The notes under the pieces were generated by a model. It was not told where the DNA came from and made no database searches. It saw only the letters and a program-made list of their open reading frames with translations. Position numbers and translations under genes: made by a program. Of a stretch of DNA of 64,000 nucleotides, positions 43,368 through 54,916 are shown piece after piece. Source of the stretch: Fragilariopsis cylindrus CCMP1102. Its lineage: Eukaryota > Bacillariophyta > Bacillariophyceae > Bacillariales > Bacillariaceae. How positions within the stretch are numbered: the first letter of the stretch is position 1; every line of letters starts with the position of its first letter. Location: assembly GCA_900095095.1 (NCBI GenBank), contig FMBT01000292.1:958046-1022045 (forward strand), written 5' to 3'.

Positions 43368-45026
43368 TCAGACTTTGTGCAGTTTCAATACCTTCAGCTG
43401 TACCATGCATTTGATTGTCGTCATCTTTAAGAGACCTGGAAGATGATGCTTTATTACTATTATTCCATCATCTGAGGTATTATTTTTGTTCGGAGACAAA
43501 TCGGTGGTGTCGGTGAGATGGATCAATTTTTCAAACTCTTCAGTCGACATGCCAAGTTCTCTTTTTAATTCTTGTTTGACGAGACGAAAGACATACACGA
43601 TCGCAACGAGACCAAAGATGACACCAGTGATAATAAAAACAATAAAAGCCAATCGTTGGCTCCTCGTAAAATCATCATTCTTTAAAGTTTGTAGCTCTAG
43701 CGCTCCAGCTGTTGCACCCAGAACAATCGTATATATTTGAAAGGGTAGTATCCCAACCAAACTTAAAGTAAAGTCAGGTAGAGTAACTCCTGTGATCCCG
43801 CAGCAATAGTTGAGCCCGTTGAACGGAATTATCGGACATAATCTTAGTAGCAACATAATTCGAAATCCATGGTTAAGTTTCAAGGCTTGGTCAACCACCC
43901 GTATTAGTGGATATCGTCTTGAAAATAACTTTATAAGATCTCTCATCATATACCGACTACGGACAAAAGCAATTATGGCACCTAAGCAGCTTCCCAGGAA
44001 GCAAGACAAGCAAGCAGCGATACAACCTACAAAAACAGTGTCCATTGCCATCGTAAAAGCGTAACCCGCTCCGAAGACCAGTAACGTTGGGGGGACGAAT
44101 ATTACTACAATTTTAACAGTATATTGAAAGTTAAATCGTATCAGACGTGACGTGAAAAGATAAGACATATGACCGAATATAGAACATTGCGGCAAGTGAA
44201 AGAAATGAGAAAGACACATTGATTCAAGAGAGAGAGAGAGATGTAGCACAAGATAATATAATAACTCAAATTTACTGGACTTACGTGTACTCAATACAAA
44301 TATCCCAACAAATGCAAATACCGATTGTGTATGATGTTGTGTCATCCAAACTATGAATAAATTTAACCAAGTGACGATGTAGTCTTGTTTTCCAAATAAT
44401 AAATCATAAAAGACTACCATGGAGCAAATGCACATAATGACCGTCAATACTTTCTTTTTCCATGTCTTTGCCTTGCCGTATTCAATCAAATCCTTGAACA
44501 AGAATTTGAGTTCACTTGTAAATTCGTTCAAACGATAAGATTTATTGAAGGATGATGTTGTTTGTAATGGTGGTGTGTTGCTAGTATTGTTGTCTATTCC
44601 ATCTGAGTGATTATTATTATTATCTTGTGGCAATGACGATGACGAGGCGTTCCATGTTGGCGACAAACCGATAAAACTTCTCCCGGGCACATCTGAATCG
44701 ACACGAAGGGACGGTGGCACCGCAATATTTCTCTGTGAATTTAGATGTGATTTTGGCGTCCATTGCTGCTGCTGCTGTTGTATGATGTGTGGCGGCGGTA
44801 GGTTTGCAGACTGAGGTCCGCTTACCTGTGCGTAAGGGACACGAATGGAACTCCACGAACTAGAACTACCATTGTACAGTTCGTTTTCTCGTTCATCTTC
44901 TTCGTTACAATCCTGACTCCTGTTCTTCTTAGAAAATACGTTAACTCTCGATGAAAAACTCTCCCAGGAAAATCCTCGTCCATTATTACTGCGCTTATTA
45001 CTACTTTCATCAGATTTCTTCGACAT
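43368..45026 (-). CDS. TVP38/TMEM64-type VTT-domain membrane protein
   Basis: The frame runs open through an intron at 44105-44284 (GTAAGT to TTGTAG). Splicing gives exons 44285-45026 and 43368-44104, 492 residues, and rebuilds GIFVLST-LIFVPPTLLVFGAGYAF, the first VTT motif. The second, GFRIMLLLRLCPIIPFNGLNYCCGITGV, follows near residue 330. A 150-residue hydrophilic N-terminus (Ser/Asn/Gln-rich) precedes the membrane domain. VTT proteins act as lipid scramblases or in Golgi/ER trafficking. Near 43468 the reading may shift: the neighbouring frame continues with a hydrophilic, acidic tail ending EEWFWIWA at about 43324, more plausible than the basic tail in the current frame. Alternative C-terminus, moderate support. 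Confidence 0.83.
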   Translation of the reverse strand: MSKKSDESSNKRSNNGRGFSWESFSSRVNVFSKKNRSQDCNEEDERENELYNGSSSSWSSIRVPYAQVSGPQSANLPPPHIIQQQQQQWTPKSHLNSQRNIAVPPSLRVDSDVPGRSFIGLSPTWNASSSSLPQDNNNNHSDGIDNNTSNTPPLQTTSSFNKSYRLNEFTSELKFLFKDLIEYGKAKTWKKKVLTVIMCICSMVVFYDLLFGKQDYIVTWLNLFIVWMTQHHTQSVFAFVGIFVLSTRKSSKFELLYYLVLHLSLSLESMCLSHFFHLPQCSIFGHMSYLFTSRLIRFNFQYTVKIVVIFVPPTLLVFGAGYAFTMAMDTVFVGCIAACLSCFLGSCLGAIIAFVRSRYMMRDLIKLFSRRYPLIRVVDQALKLNHGFRIMLLLRLCPIIPFNGLNYCCGITGVTLPDFTLSLVGILPFQIYTIVLGATAGALELQTLKNDDFTRSQRLAFIVFIITGVIFGLVAIVYVFRLVKQELKRELGMSTEEFEKLIHLTDTTDLSPNKNNTSDDGIIVIKHHLPGLLKMTTIKCMVQLKVLKLHKV

Positions 45027-45929
45027 AGCGTCGGTTAAAATATTTCGACAGTTGCTAGGTTAGAATGAAAGAGAGAGATAGAGAGAGACCGTCACCGACA
45101 CCATGTGCCTTGTGAGTATGATTAGCACAGGTTAGTACCCCTGGAATAGCATAGGTTTAATAGGTATTTCAATATTCTCGTAGACCGATAATAGATAATT
45201 TATAGTCCGATCGTCCATGAATCGTGAAAGCAAGTGTCATCACAAACGCTATTACGCGGCAAAATTGTTTTTGTTTGAATTCAAAATCGAGTTTCGCGTT
45301 GTTCGTTCAAGAAAATAAACGCCAGCTAGTCACGCGGGATTCAAAACTACATCTCTTAATAAAAAATGCATTATGTGTATATTATATTATGATATCATTG
45401 AACAGTCTAGTTGGTTTTGTCTTTAGATCGTTATAAAGGGTTCCATTCTCAATATGCATTTTTCACGTGTTTTTCTCATATGCATATAAATCACATCATG
45501 AGCGTAAAGTTTTATCAACATTGTCGTATATATAGATCTCTCAAAATCGAACCAATATGAACCCCTCAATGGTAGGATCTTTCGAGTAGTTCGATACTAT
45601 TTTATACGAACCAAACAGAAGAATGCAAGCTACCAAATGGCACAACTGAAATAATAAAGCGATAACGTAAGCGGCATCTGATATGGTTACCCTAGTCGAG
45701 TCGAGTCGAGTCCGAGTCGAGTCGCAGGTATTCATTTTTTCATGGGTTATTCCGTTCTTCACTGTAACATCAAGTTGTGTACTTTCTATAACAATCGCAT
45801 GATAACATTGTGTTCTATGCCTCCATGAGGTTTGTAGAATGGAGGTAATGCGTTCCATATAATTTTATATTATATACCCTACATCTATTCATCAACAGAA
45901 AAAGCACAGCTGTCTATATATTGAAATAT
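45027..45929. other. Intergenic spacer with GAGTC repeats
   Basis: Between two minus-strand genes. Contains an imperfect GAGTC array (about 45695-45725) and a GA-rich tract (about 45068-45090). Small open frames here are not supported. Confidence 0.55.
45695..45725. repeat. GAGTC pentamer microsatellite
   Basis: Six GTCGA/GAGTC units, interrupted by one extra C in the middle. Non-coding. Confidence 0.85.
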
Positions 45930-48028
45930 TTATGACAAAATTTCTATCAGTGGCTGATTCTCAATGAGTTTTATATCCCATTGGTCCATAAAAGGCCGAT
46001 CAGGATCGCACGAGCATTCTATGCGAGTCAAAAAGTCCTGTAGATGTACAAGAGCGTCTTTCCATTCTTGCCGCGAGACGGATTGGGCCGAAAAGGTTCC
46101 AGCTGGACGTACTAAGTCACAACACCGACCCAATGAAAGTAGAGCAGATTCTAAATGGATTTCGATACTACTAATTTTAGTTGATGACCCAGAAGTCTGC
46201 TTTTTCAACTGTACTTTTAACGTTGGTGGGATCATCATGGTTGCTGTTTGTCGTTCCCGATTGTGCTGGTATGCTACATTCATTTGCTCTAGAAGTGTAG
46301 CTAGAGATCGACGAGTAGCGATCAGAGTGCGGTAATTATCACGTTGAAAAAATTCCGACTAAACTCAATACAACATAAGCGAAGGAATAGAAAAACAACA
46401 CAATTCTGAGTAAGCGCTTTCAGTGCTCCTGTAAATATTATAACAATCTTCTCTTTTGATATCGAAACTTACATTTTCTGCCACTCCCCTTAGATTGACC
46501 AGAAGAGGTACCAATGACTGTGCCATGAGATAACATTTTCCTAAAAAGGCCTCCTTCATTTTCTTTTTGTTTGAGGATATCAGATATGGATAGGTGGAAT
46601 AGTGAAAGGACCACGACGTTTGAATAATACCTCTTCGATAAGGCTGACTACTTGCTGCGTGTTCAAGGTCGTGGACCACCTAGCCAAAGGTGATTGCCTT
46701 GGTGATCGTATGTGAATATCGTTGAGATTACACAGATGATATTCGGCAGAAAAAAGTTTCCAATGGATATGAATCTTTTTCCGGGGTTCTTGTCGAGTCA
46801 TACCGTACTCGTCCATTTCCGATTCATACGCGTGTGATTCTTCTAACCATTTTTCAACATAGTGCTGATCTAGTAATTCTCTTGCAACAGGATTAAGTAG
46901 AGAGGGGGACCAAGACGAGGGAACAGATGAAGAAGTGTGTTCGTTTGAAAATGTTTGATAACTATCGTCGTACTCGTCATACTCGTCATTGTTATGTTGA
47001 GAGATTATCCTCGTAGTGGACAAATTGGGTATTTCACATAAATCGGTCCCCTCAAGCGATATTTCATTGGTTAAACATAAGTGTTTGAGGAATTCAACTC
47101 CAGTCGACGTGACAGAAACAGCCGTTGTCGTATCTATACAAGTAGAGGGGGAAGAGGACGATGGTCCACAAAAACAGATCAAGCTCGGTTTATACCCTTC
47201 GAATTTCATTGCTTTTGCTAGGGACACCAATCGAAAGGCATACTCAATTGTTATTTTGTCCTCACAAGTGGTCTCGCAAAGACAACGGCCACATTATAGG
47301 TTTGATTAATCAAATTTCCATTATTATTATTTTTCCGCTTCTTCGAAGAGGGAGAATCAGATACTGATGCCGACGATGATGATGATGATGATGATGAAAT
47401 AGTCGATTTTTGTTTTTGGGCATCGTTTTTTGTCGTTTTGATTGCTATTATGTTCAAGTAAGACTCGTATCGAATCTGTCTCTCGAGATGGCCTGTACCC
47501 ATCAGTGGGATGTAATAGCTCTTCGTCAATAACGTTGCTTAAATTGGATATTGATGATAAATTCTGAAGTGTTTCTTCGTCTTCGTTAAATTCAATTTTG
47601 TCTAGGTCCTTTTCTCCTCTCCTGTTTGTATTTGTATTTCCACCCGTCTCTGTCGATGATGTCCTTTTCTTCTTCACAGCAGCAGCTTCTTTGGCGGCTT
47701 TGGCTAGCCTCGATACTACATTGTTGCTGATTCCTTTAAATTTTTTGGTTTCTTTTACTGACGTACTACTACTACTACTACTACTTCGTTTTGCTTTGCA
47801 TCTGTTGTGGTCGGTTTGGTATTTTCCAGATCGTTCTTCAAGTCGCTTGAAGAAGTTGCCATGCGTAGGCAACCACAACCCCAATTCTTTGCTGATATGC
47901 AACACCTGGCAGGCACAGTCCTTCTGGAAAGTACATGTAAATGAAATGCACAACTACTGGACAGTATATTCACATAGAATATGACCAAAACGAATAGAGT
48001 GCTAGCCAGTAGTTCATACTTTTGTCAT
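45930..48028 (-). CDS. Large unknown plastid-type protein, reading frame interrupted
   Basis: Minus-strand gene, exons 46473-48028 and 45930-46358 (intron GTAAGT to GTTTAG, phase 0), about 661 residues when read through. It starts with a signal peptide (LLASTLFVLVIFYVNILSSSCAF) ending in a CAF-H cleavage-like motif. Ser/Lys/Asn-rich sequence follows to about residue 200. Then a domain begins YNVAVVFARPL and IEYAFRLVSLAKAMKFEGYKPS with LICFCG; its strand-helix-strand pattern recalls DUF218-like proteins, at low confidence. The rest is unrecognised. Five one-base corrections are inferred (near 48024, 47797, 47426, 47262 and 46610); their sum matches the exon lengths modulo 3. Confidence 0.55.
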
Positions 48029-48658
48029 CTTCTATATTGATGAGAGGTTGAGGGTACTTTTGCGATATGGTAGGTGTAGATGTGACCTCGAAATGATAGA
48101 TGTTCGAATGATGGCTGCATGTGATGTGATGGTGATGCATCTCGGATCTCTTATTTTGTTGCTTGTGAGTTGATATTTCTGTGACTCAATTCGAGTCGCG
48201 AATACATTGCGGTTTTTGCGCACCTCTTCTAAGCAGTAACTACGCAAAGCACTGTAAAATAATCTTACGTTTTAACGCGCAGGTTTCTTCGTAGAAAATT
48301 CACGCTGCTACAATCTCGAAATCGTTGACTTCCAAAGTTGAAATAACATACAGTAGATACTGTAGCTAATCAAATAAGTCCTCTCGTTAGTTTATCGCCG
48401 TCAACCAAATAAATAGTAATAATCATCATTGCTCATTGTTTTTGCTTGTCTTCGTTCTAGAGCAAAATATCTAGAGAGGAATCCACCTTCTTATCTTCAA
48501 TGCATATACTTAAAACAATTGATTAATCATCGCTTCGACAACTCTTAATTACTAGCTAATCGTATTTGTTACTGTAGTGCTCTTTGACGTTTCGGACTGC
48601 AAATCAATCGATCGCCGTCATTGTCATTGATTGTAATAAAAATCGATAATTTTGAACA
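48029..48658. other. Divergent intergenic spacer
   Basis: Between the plastid-type unknown and the cyclin gene, which diverge. No supported feature beyond presumed promoters. Confidence 0.55.
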
Positions 48659-50804
48659 ATGCCGAGATCCTCGCGTCGATCGACATCGATGAGGGCACAG
48701 CTGGAAGAACCCAACCAAGAAGAAACCACCACTATAACTGATGACTTATCATCAAGAATGACAAGATCTAGACGCGCTTTGGTAAGTAGTTTGTGTAATA
48801 AAACGTCGTCCTTTGAAAGTTAATGTATTGGATAGTAGTGGATATAGTAGTGGAACTCAATGCAACTCATTCGCATCTTTTTTTCTTTCTTTTTTTTCTT
48901 ACTTTCTCCCAAAATTGAAACTAATCACTTTATTAAAGGGTGACGTTTCCAATAAGAACTCTAAGGATACTAGAGCAGACGATGCTGTCAAACACACTAC
49001 TACCGCGACGGCAGCATTGCGACGATCCCGAAGACTATCTACTGGTAATCGAATGCCAAGCAACAACAATCCCGAACCAATATTAGCAGCATCGGCAGCT
49101 GTCGCACCACAAAAAATAATAAGAATGATCGTAATGTTTCAAAAAAGAGGGAACGTAAGTCGGAAGCAGCAGCAACAACGTCGTCGAATACACAACAACA
49201 ACAACAACAACAGGACAACGACGACGACTTTGATATCGAGGAATCACTCCTGGAACCGAAACCGAAAAGGAAACGAGAGAGATCAACTACTACACGAGGG
49301 AAGAAAAAAAGAAGAAGTAGAAAGAATGTGGATTTGAAAATATGTGTAGATCCACAAACACCGGAGGAGGTAGTATCCACATCATCACTTCTGTCGTCCA
49401 ACAACTCTGCCATTCGTTTGAATCCTACAAATCGATGTACTGATCTTCTCGTAACAGAAGATGATGATTATTGCCTTCTCCGTAAGGTCGAGGGACCATT
49501 TGATCCTTCCAAATATACTACTGGTATTGCAATATACGATAAGGACTACAAAGAGAATGTAGACGAAGTGCCTGATTATGTTACTGATATATTTCAAAGA
49601 CTGTTCGATGCCGAGGTACGTATTTTCTTGTTTGTTTGTTTGTTTGTTTGTTTGTTTGTTTGTTTGTTTGTTTGTTTGTTTGTTTGTTTGTTTGTTTTGT
49701 TTGTTTGTTTGTTTGTTTGGTTTGTTTGTTTGTTTGTTTGTTTGCGTCTACACATTCATTTTCGTACCTTGCTTGCTCCTCGACCAAACATATATATAGG
49801 CCGAGTCCACATCCTCACCATATTACTTCTTCGTTCTTGTTTTCATATCTCTCTGTTTTGTCTTTGTATATCGTCCAAAACAGGAAACTTCGAGACCATC
49901 GCCATCGTACATGACGAAAAAGCAAAATGATATAAACAGCACAATGCGTGCAATACTTATTGATTGGCTTGCTGTGGTGCACGTCAAATTTCGACTCATG
50001 CCTGAGACACTGTACCTCGCTGTGAATATTATAGATAGGTACCTATCTCGAACTCGTATACATCGTCGACGCCTACAGTTACTTGGTATCACAGCACTCT
50101 TCCTCGCTTCAAAGTACGAAGAAATCTATCCTCCCGAATGCAAGGATTGCGTGTACATCACTGATCGTACTTACACTCGACAAGATATTTTGGATATGGA
50201 ATTCAATATTGCTCAGGTCCTTGAGTTTAAGATGACAGTACCAACAGCTTATCCATTCTTACAAAGATTCTTACACATCACCAATGCACCGAAAATAGTA
50301 CGGGACCTGGCGAGTTTCTATACGGAAAGAATGTTGCAAGAATATTGTATGTTGAACTTTCGGGGTTCTCTATTGGCTTGCGCTGCAGTTTGTCTAGCCT
50401 GGAATAATCCGACTGTGTTGGGATATTTTGAGGAGATAGGTACCAGTTTCCCAAGAGTGGTAAGAAAACGACTGTCTATCATAGAATAATCTGTGAAATT
50501 GTGATTAATTTGTCCAGTACTAAAAAAATACATCTTGCTCACCGTAAATCTCTCCTCTCCCATCTCTTTTTCTTCTTGCGATCCCCCTTTACAGATGGAT
50601 AAGATAACGAACTACACAGGTTTTTGTGAAGAACAAATCAAACACACCGCAAGCGTAGTATCTACCAAGATACAACACGGTATTGAGCAACGTGGTTCTC
50701 CAAGTAAGATACTCACTGGAATATCTTCGAAATATCGTTCTGATCGATTTAGTAATGCATCATGCTGTGAAATACCTCAGATCAGTCATTTGAATTTATC
50801 TTGA
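48659..50804 (+). CDS. B-type cyclin
   Basis: Four exons: 48659-48781, 48939-49615, 49884-50459 and 50595-50804, about 528 residues. Exon 3 holds the cyclin box: INSTMRAILIDWLAVVHVKF, then DRYLSRTRIHRRRLQLLGITALFLASKYEEIYPPE, matching B-type mitotic cyclins. The fourth exon completes the cyclin C-terminal fold (MDKITNYTGFCEEQIKH). The long basic, Gln-rich N-terminus shows RRS-type patches but no clear destruction box. Exon 2 is 677 bases, one short of the required phase. The frame indeed moves between APQ and the KKRERKSE stretch at the A6 run near 49109-49114. Intron 2 is almost filled by a TTTG microsatellite. Confidence 0.88.
49629..49744. repeat. TTTG microsatellite inside a cyclin intron
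   Basis: About 28 copies of TTTG beginning 14 bases after the 5' splice site, with two single-base interruptions. Its frames generate spurious open frames of repeated VCLF or TNKQ. Confidence 0.92.
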
Positions 50805-52885
50805 AAATTGCAATCCACTTGACAAAAAGAGGATTTGTTTTTCAAAAAACCGAAAACAATCACCATAGATTCCACAATCTGTGCTTCTACAATACAAACT
50901 TCAACGACATAATCGATCAGCTGGTATGTCATAAAGTAAGTGTTGAGGAACGAATTGAATATGGGTTCTCATCGTTCGACCTGACTTACTAGAATGATAC
51001 ATAAAAGTCATTACTCCCCCCTGAAGTGCGAATATTCACGATATTGACCATCGTGAAAAAAGCGCACATATCATTTGGCAACCGCTTCTGCGAGACAAAT
51101 AGACCTCACTACGAAGTACAATCGAACATTTGAAAATCAGATATGATATTTGTGTCTGATTACTTGCCACCAAAAGGAACCACCAGATTTCGGCATAAAA
51201 GGTATGCAGTAACAGGCAAAAAAACCTTTATTAATTGTAGCAATTAATTAAGAAGTTTTATGTTAGTACCCATTCCAATTTCCTAAATATTCAATACCTT
51301 GCTTCATTTTCATAATCATAAGATTCAAAATAGTAACCTTTTAGAGTACTGTCTGTGACACAATGTTGCTGGGTTTCTAATTTTTACTAACGTGTGTAGC
51401 TGATAATTGACTGTAATATTTTTAATTGCATGTTAAGTAGCAACTAATATAATGTGAATACAGTATTCTGCAAGTCCTGAACTGGATAAATCCACCAGTC
51501 AAAGCTTGTTCACAGGGAATGATTAGTAGTGATAAGCACTGCTGATGTTACCTACAGCACACAGAGCAGTGTTCTGATTGTACATAAAGGAATACTAGTA
51601 AAACCAGTAAAAAGTATCTAAATATTCATTATTAGAAATTTCTAGTATGATAACAGTCATATATAATATGGAAATTGAGTACCTTAGTTGAAAAATACTT
51701 AACAAAGTAACTGCAGACGCACTATTAAGATCCTAGTAAAACATTAGCACATGCCATTGCCAAATGAGGATGAGACTGAGATGTTGATTATATGCGTCAT
51801 GCAGGAATGCACTTTATGGCTTATATATATACATTTATGCATGCATGTAGATAATACCAATCTGAAGTTCTTGTGACTTATTTATCAAGGCATAGGCAGA
51901 TACTTTGGTGGTAAGCTCCACTTTTCTCATTTTACTAAACACTCTTACTGGTCAGCTTGAATTTTTATTTGTACACACAGCTTGTACAAAAAGATACAGT
52001 AACTATTTGTATCTCTTGAGCGATGGCTTGTGTGCTTGTGTGCTTTGAGTTTTGAAATGTAGTATCAGTACCTTTCATGAGCCATCCAGGGTGGGACTTA
52101 CAAAAATCTTCACTTTTATCTTCCAATTTTGAGTGCTTTCACTGCTGAGGTGTTAGAAAGCTTGCTAAATTATAAGATAAGCCAAGAGAGATGTGGGAAT
52201 GATGATATGTATTCCTTTACCAATTATGTTGGCAAGTAATGAATTGTGTAATTGACTGACAATTTTCTAGATTAAAGACAGTATGAAAGATCCCAAGTTA
52301 TGTTGTACAGTACAGTGCGTATTTCTAAAATGGATGAGCAGATAGACTATTGCTCCTGTGAGTAGCTAACAATGTACTGTAGAGAAGAATAGAGGTTTGA
52401 TACGATATCATACGCATTATAGATACACATAATATGCTAATACAGCCTAAATAATAGGCAGGTTGCCATGCCTACTTCTAGACTACTTGGATAGGATAGA
52501 TAGATATATTGCAATAGAATGTAATTGTGAGCTATTAGTGTTGTAATGCTTATTGGGCACTAGTCATTACTCGTGACTACTTTAATCATGAGTTGTGACT
52601 CATGACTAAAGACTGAATCAGTCCCAGTGCACGGCACAGGTGGTGAGAAAAAAAAATCAGCTGTTTTCGTAATGACAGACGATGACGTACTACCGGTATA
52701 CCTTGGTACAGTACCATAAAAAGACGCGTTGATGTGAGAAAGTAAAGATCTTTATCTTTCAATTCCTTACGGTATGCAAATGGGAAACGAGAAAACGACA
52801 CAAGAAATCGACGATAGCACCTGTATCTGCAGTTAGAATATTGTTTGTCTTTTCTATTACTACGATATCTTTAGTAAAAATAAAT
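50805..52885. other. 2.1 kb gene-free region
   Basis: Between the cyclin and FNR genes, both plus strand. AT-rich, with no open frame over 71 codons. A short inverted repeat (TCATGAGTTGTGACTCATGA, 52587-52606) contains a TGACTCA word. The last 150 bases should hold the FNR promoter. Nothing else supported. Confidence 0.55.
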
Positions 52886-53071
52886 ATGCTTCGTGCCTGC
52901 GTTTTAGTAGCTCTTGCGAGCCAATGTACGGGGTTTGCCCCTCAACTTTCACAGCCAATTCGGTAGGTTAGAAATCTTGCTAACATCGAACTCTATTACG
53001 ATTAATCTTTCTTTGATGAAATAATTATCTTGCTTGAGAAGCTCTCTCACGTAATATGGGTGATTGCTCTC

Positions 53072-53106
<35 letters not shown>

Positions 53107-54575
53107 CACTTGACGTATTCACTTAAAAAACTAGTGCCGATGTTGCACTTGATATGGCTAATGGCTCCAAAAGAAAAGCTGCGTTGAAGGTAAGACAAAA
53201 GAATGTGTTTGGAAATAATGTCCAAATAATGTTTCCTCGTTACAGTGGTGTTAAAAAAGAAAGGAAAAGTCATTTTATTTAAATCTTTGGCGTATCTGCA
53301 TGAGTTCTAAAAAGTTTCCTGTCGAAAAGGTAGATTTATCAATTTTTTACCATTATTTATCTCACATGAAAAAAATGCTATGTAATGCCATTATTATTAC
53401 TGGTACTATTGTGTACGTCATTGCTGCATCAATTTTTGTACCTGCTGTAGACTCTTGGAAAGGTTGCTGGAGCTGTAGGAACCTTCACCCTCGCTACTAC
53501 GGGAGCTCCTGGTGCTGCACTTGCGGCCAGGAAGGCCGTAGAGGTAGTTGAGACAGTCGATAATACGAAGAAGCTTATTACCGGAGGAGCTGCCGTTATC
53601 GCGGCCGGTGCTGTTGGTATGAAATTATTGGGGGGTGGTGAAAAGGGTCAGAACTTTTTGGAAGCTGAACCATATTACGACCAATCGACTGTCCCAGTGA
53701 ATGTATACAAAAACAAGGCTCCTTTCACCGGAAAGGTTGTCTCAACGAAGCGCATTGTTGGACCAAAGGCTACCGGTGAGACTTGTCATATCGTTATTGA
53801 TCACAAGGGGGACTTTCCTTATTGGGAAGGTCAATCTTGGGGTGTAATGCCCCCTGGTAACCGTGAAAAGGATGGAAAACCACATTCCGTCCGTCTTTAC
53901 TCTATTGCATCTTCCCGATACGGAGATGACATGACCGGACAAACTGGATCATTGTGTGTTCGTCGTGCAACTTACTGGGACCCTACGCTTAAAGCTGATG
54001 ACCCAGCCAAGAAGGGTATATGCTCCAACTTCCTTTGTGACACACAACCCGGTGACGATGTTGCGATGACTGGACCTGCTGGAAAGGTTATGCTTATGCC
54101 TGAAGAGGACCCTTCCACCGACTATATCATGGTTGCTACCGGAACTGGTATTGCTCCTTACCGCGGATTCATTCGTCGTCTCTTTAATGAAGATACCCCT
54201 GCTGGACGTGCTTACAAGGGTGAAGCTTGGTTGTTCTTAGGTGTTGCCAATAGCGATGCTCTTTTGTACGATGACGAATTCCAAGAGGCAAAGTCAAGGT
54301 ACCCAGAAAACCTTCGTATTGACTATGCCCTTTCTCGCGAACAAAATAATACCAAGGGAGGTAAAATGTACATCCAAGATAAGGTTGAAGAATACGCTGA
54401 TGAGGTTTTCAACAAGCTCGAAAGTGGTGCCCATATCTACTTCTGTGGTTTGAAGGGAATGATGCCTGGTATCCAAGATATGCTCAAGGGTGTTGCTGAG
54501 AAGAAGGGTCTGAATTACGATGAATGGTTAAAGGGATTGAAGAAGGCCAAACAGTGGCATGTTGAAGTCTACTAA
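52886..54575 (+). CDS. petH: Plastid ferredoxin-NADP(+) reductase
   Basis: Three exons: 52886-52962, 53135-53189 and 53451-54575, 418 residues. The presequence [20 protein letters not shown] is a signal peptide with a GFAP plastid-targeting motif. Mature landmarks: [12 protein letters not shown] (FAD binding), [22 protein letters not shown] (NADP loop), [13 protein letters not shown] and the terminal WHVEVY, whose Tyr stacks on the flavin. It passes electrons from photosystem I ferredoxin to NADP in the stroma. The last acceptor could lie at 53450 or 53462; both keep frame, and 53450 has the better pyrimidine tract. Before the catalytic core there is an Ala/Gly-rich hydrophobic segment ([21 protein letters not shown]) not found in plant FNR. 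A TTTC microsatellite lies in intron 1. Confidence 0.96.
53070..53106. repeat. TTTC microsatellite in FNR intron 1
   Basis: About eight copies of TTTC in the first FNR intron, about 30 bases before the acceptor, where they also provide a pyrimidine tract. Confidence 0.9.
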
Positions 54576-54916
54576 ATAAAATCTAATATAACGATAAATA
54601 ATGTGTATATGTACGTCAAATAATAACATGGCATCTCGCAGTTTATTGTTTACTTTTTTAAAATTATGATTATATTATTCATGATGATATTAATATATTA
54701 GTATAGGATACGCAGAGTGAAGAATCGATCCATACTGAATACCGTCATTATTTATTTTATCACTTAGTACTTTTAAAAAGAGCAAAAGCTCTTGCCAAAT
54801 TTCTAACCAGAATTGAGATCTTGAACTCAATGCTACTGTTTTATGTTAAAAAAGACATAACAAACTTTGATACATTAGATATTCTTACATGATATTACCG
54901 GATCAAACCTATCAAT
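54576..54916. other. Convergent intergenic spacer
   Basis: AT-rich 341 bases between the 3' ends of FNR and GPI8. No feature supported. Confidence 0.55.

Noticed and set aside
49578-49914. Frames of repeated VCLF or TNKQ residues
   Set aside because: Produced by the TTTG microsatellite inside a cyclin intron.
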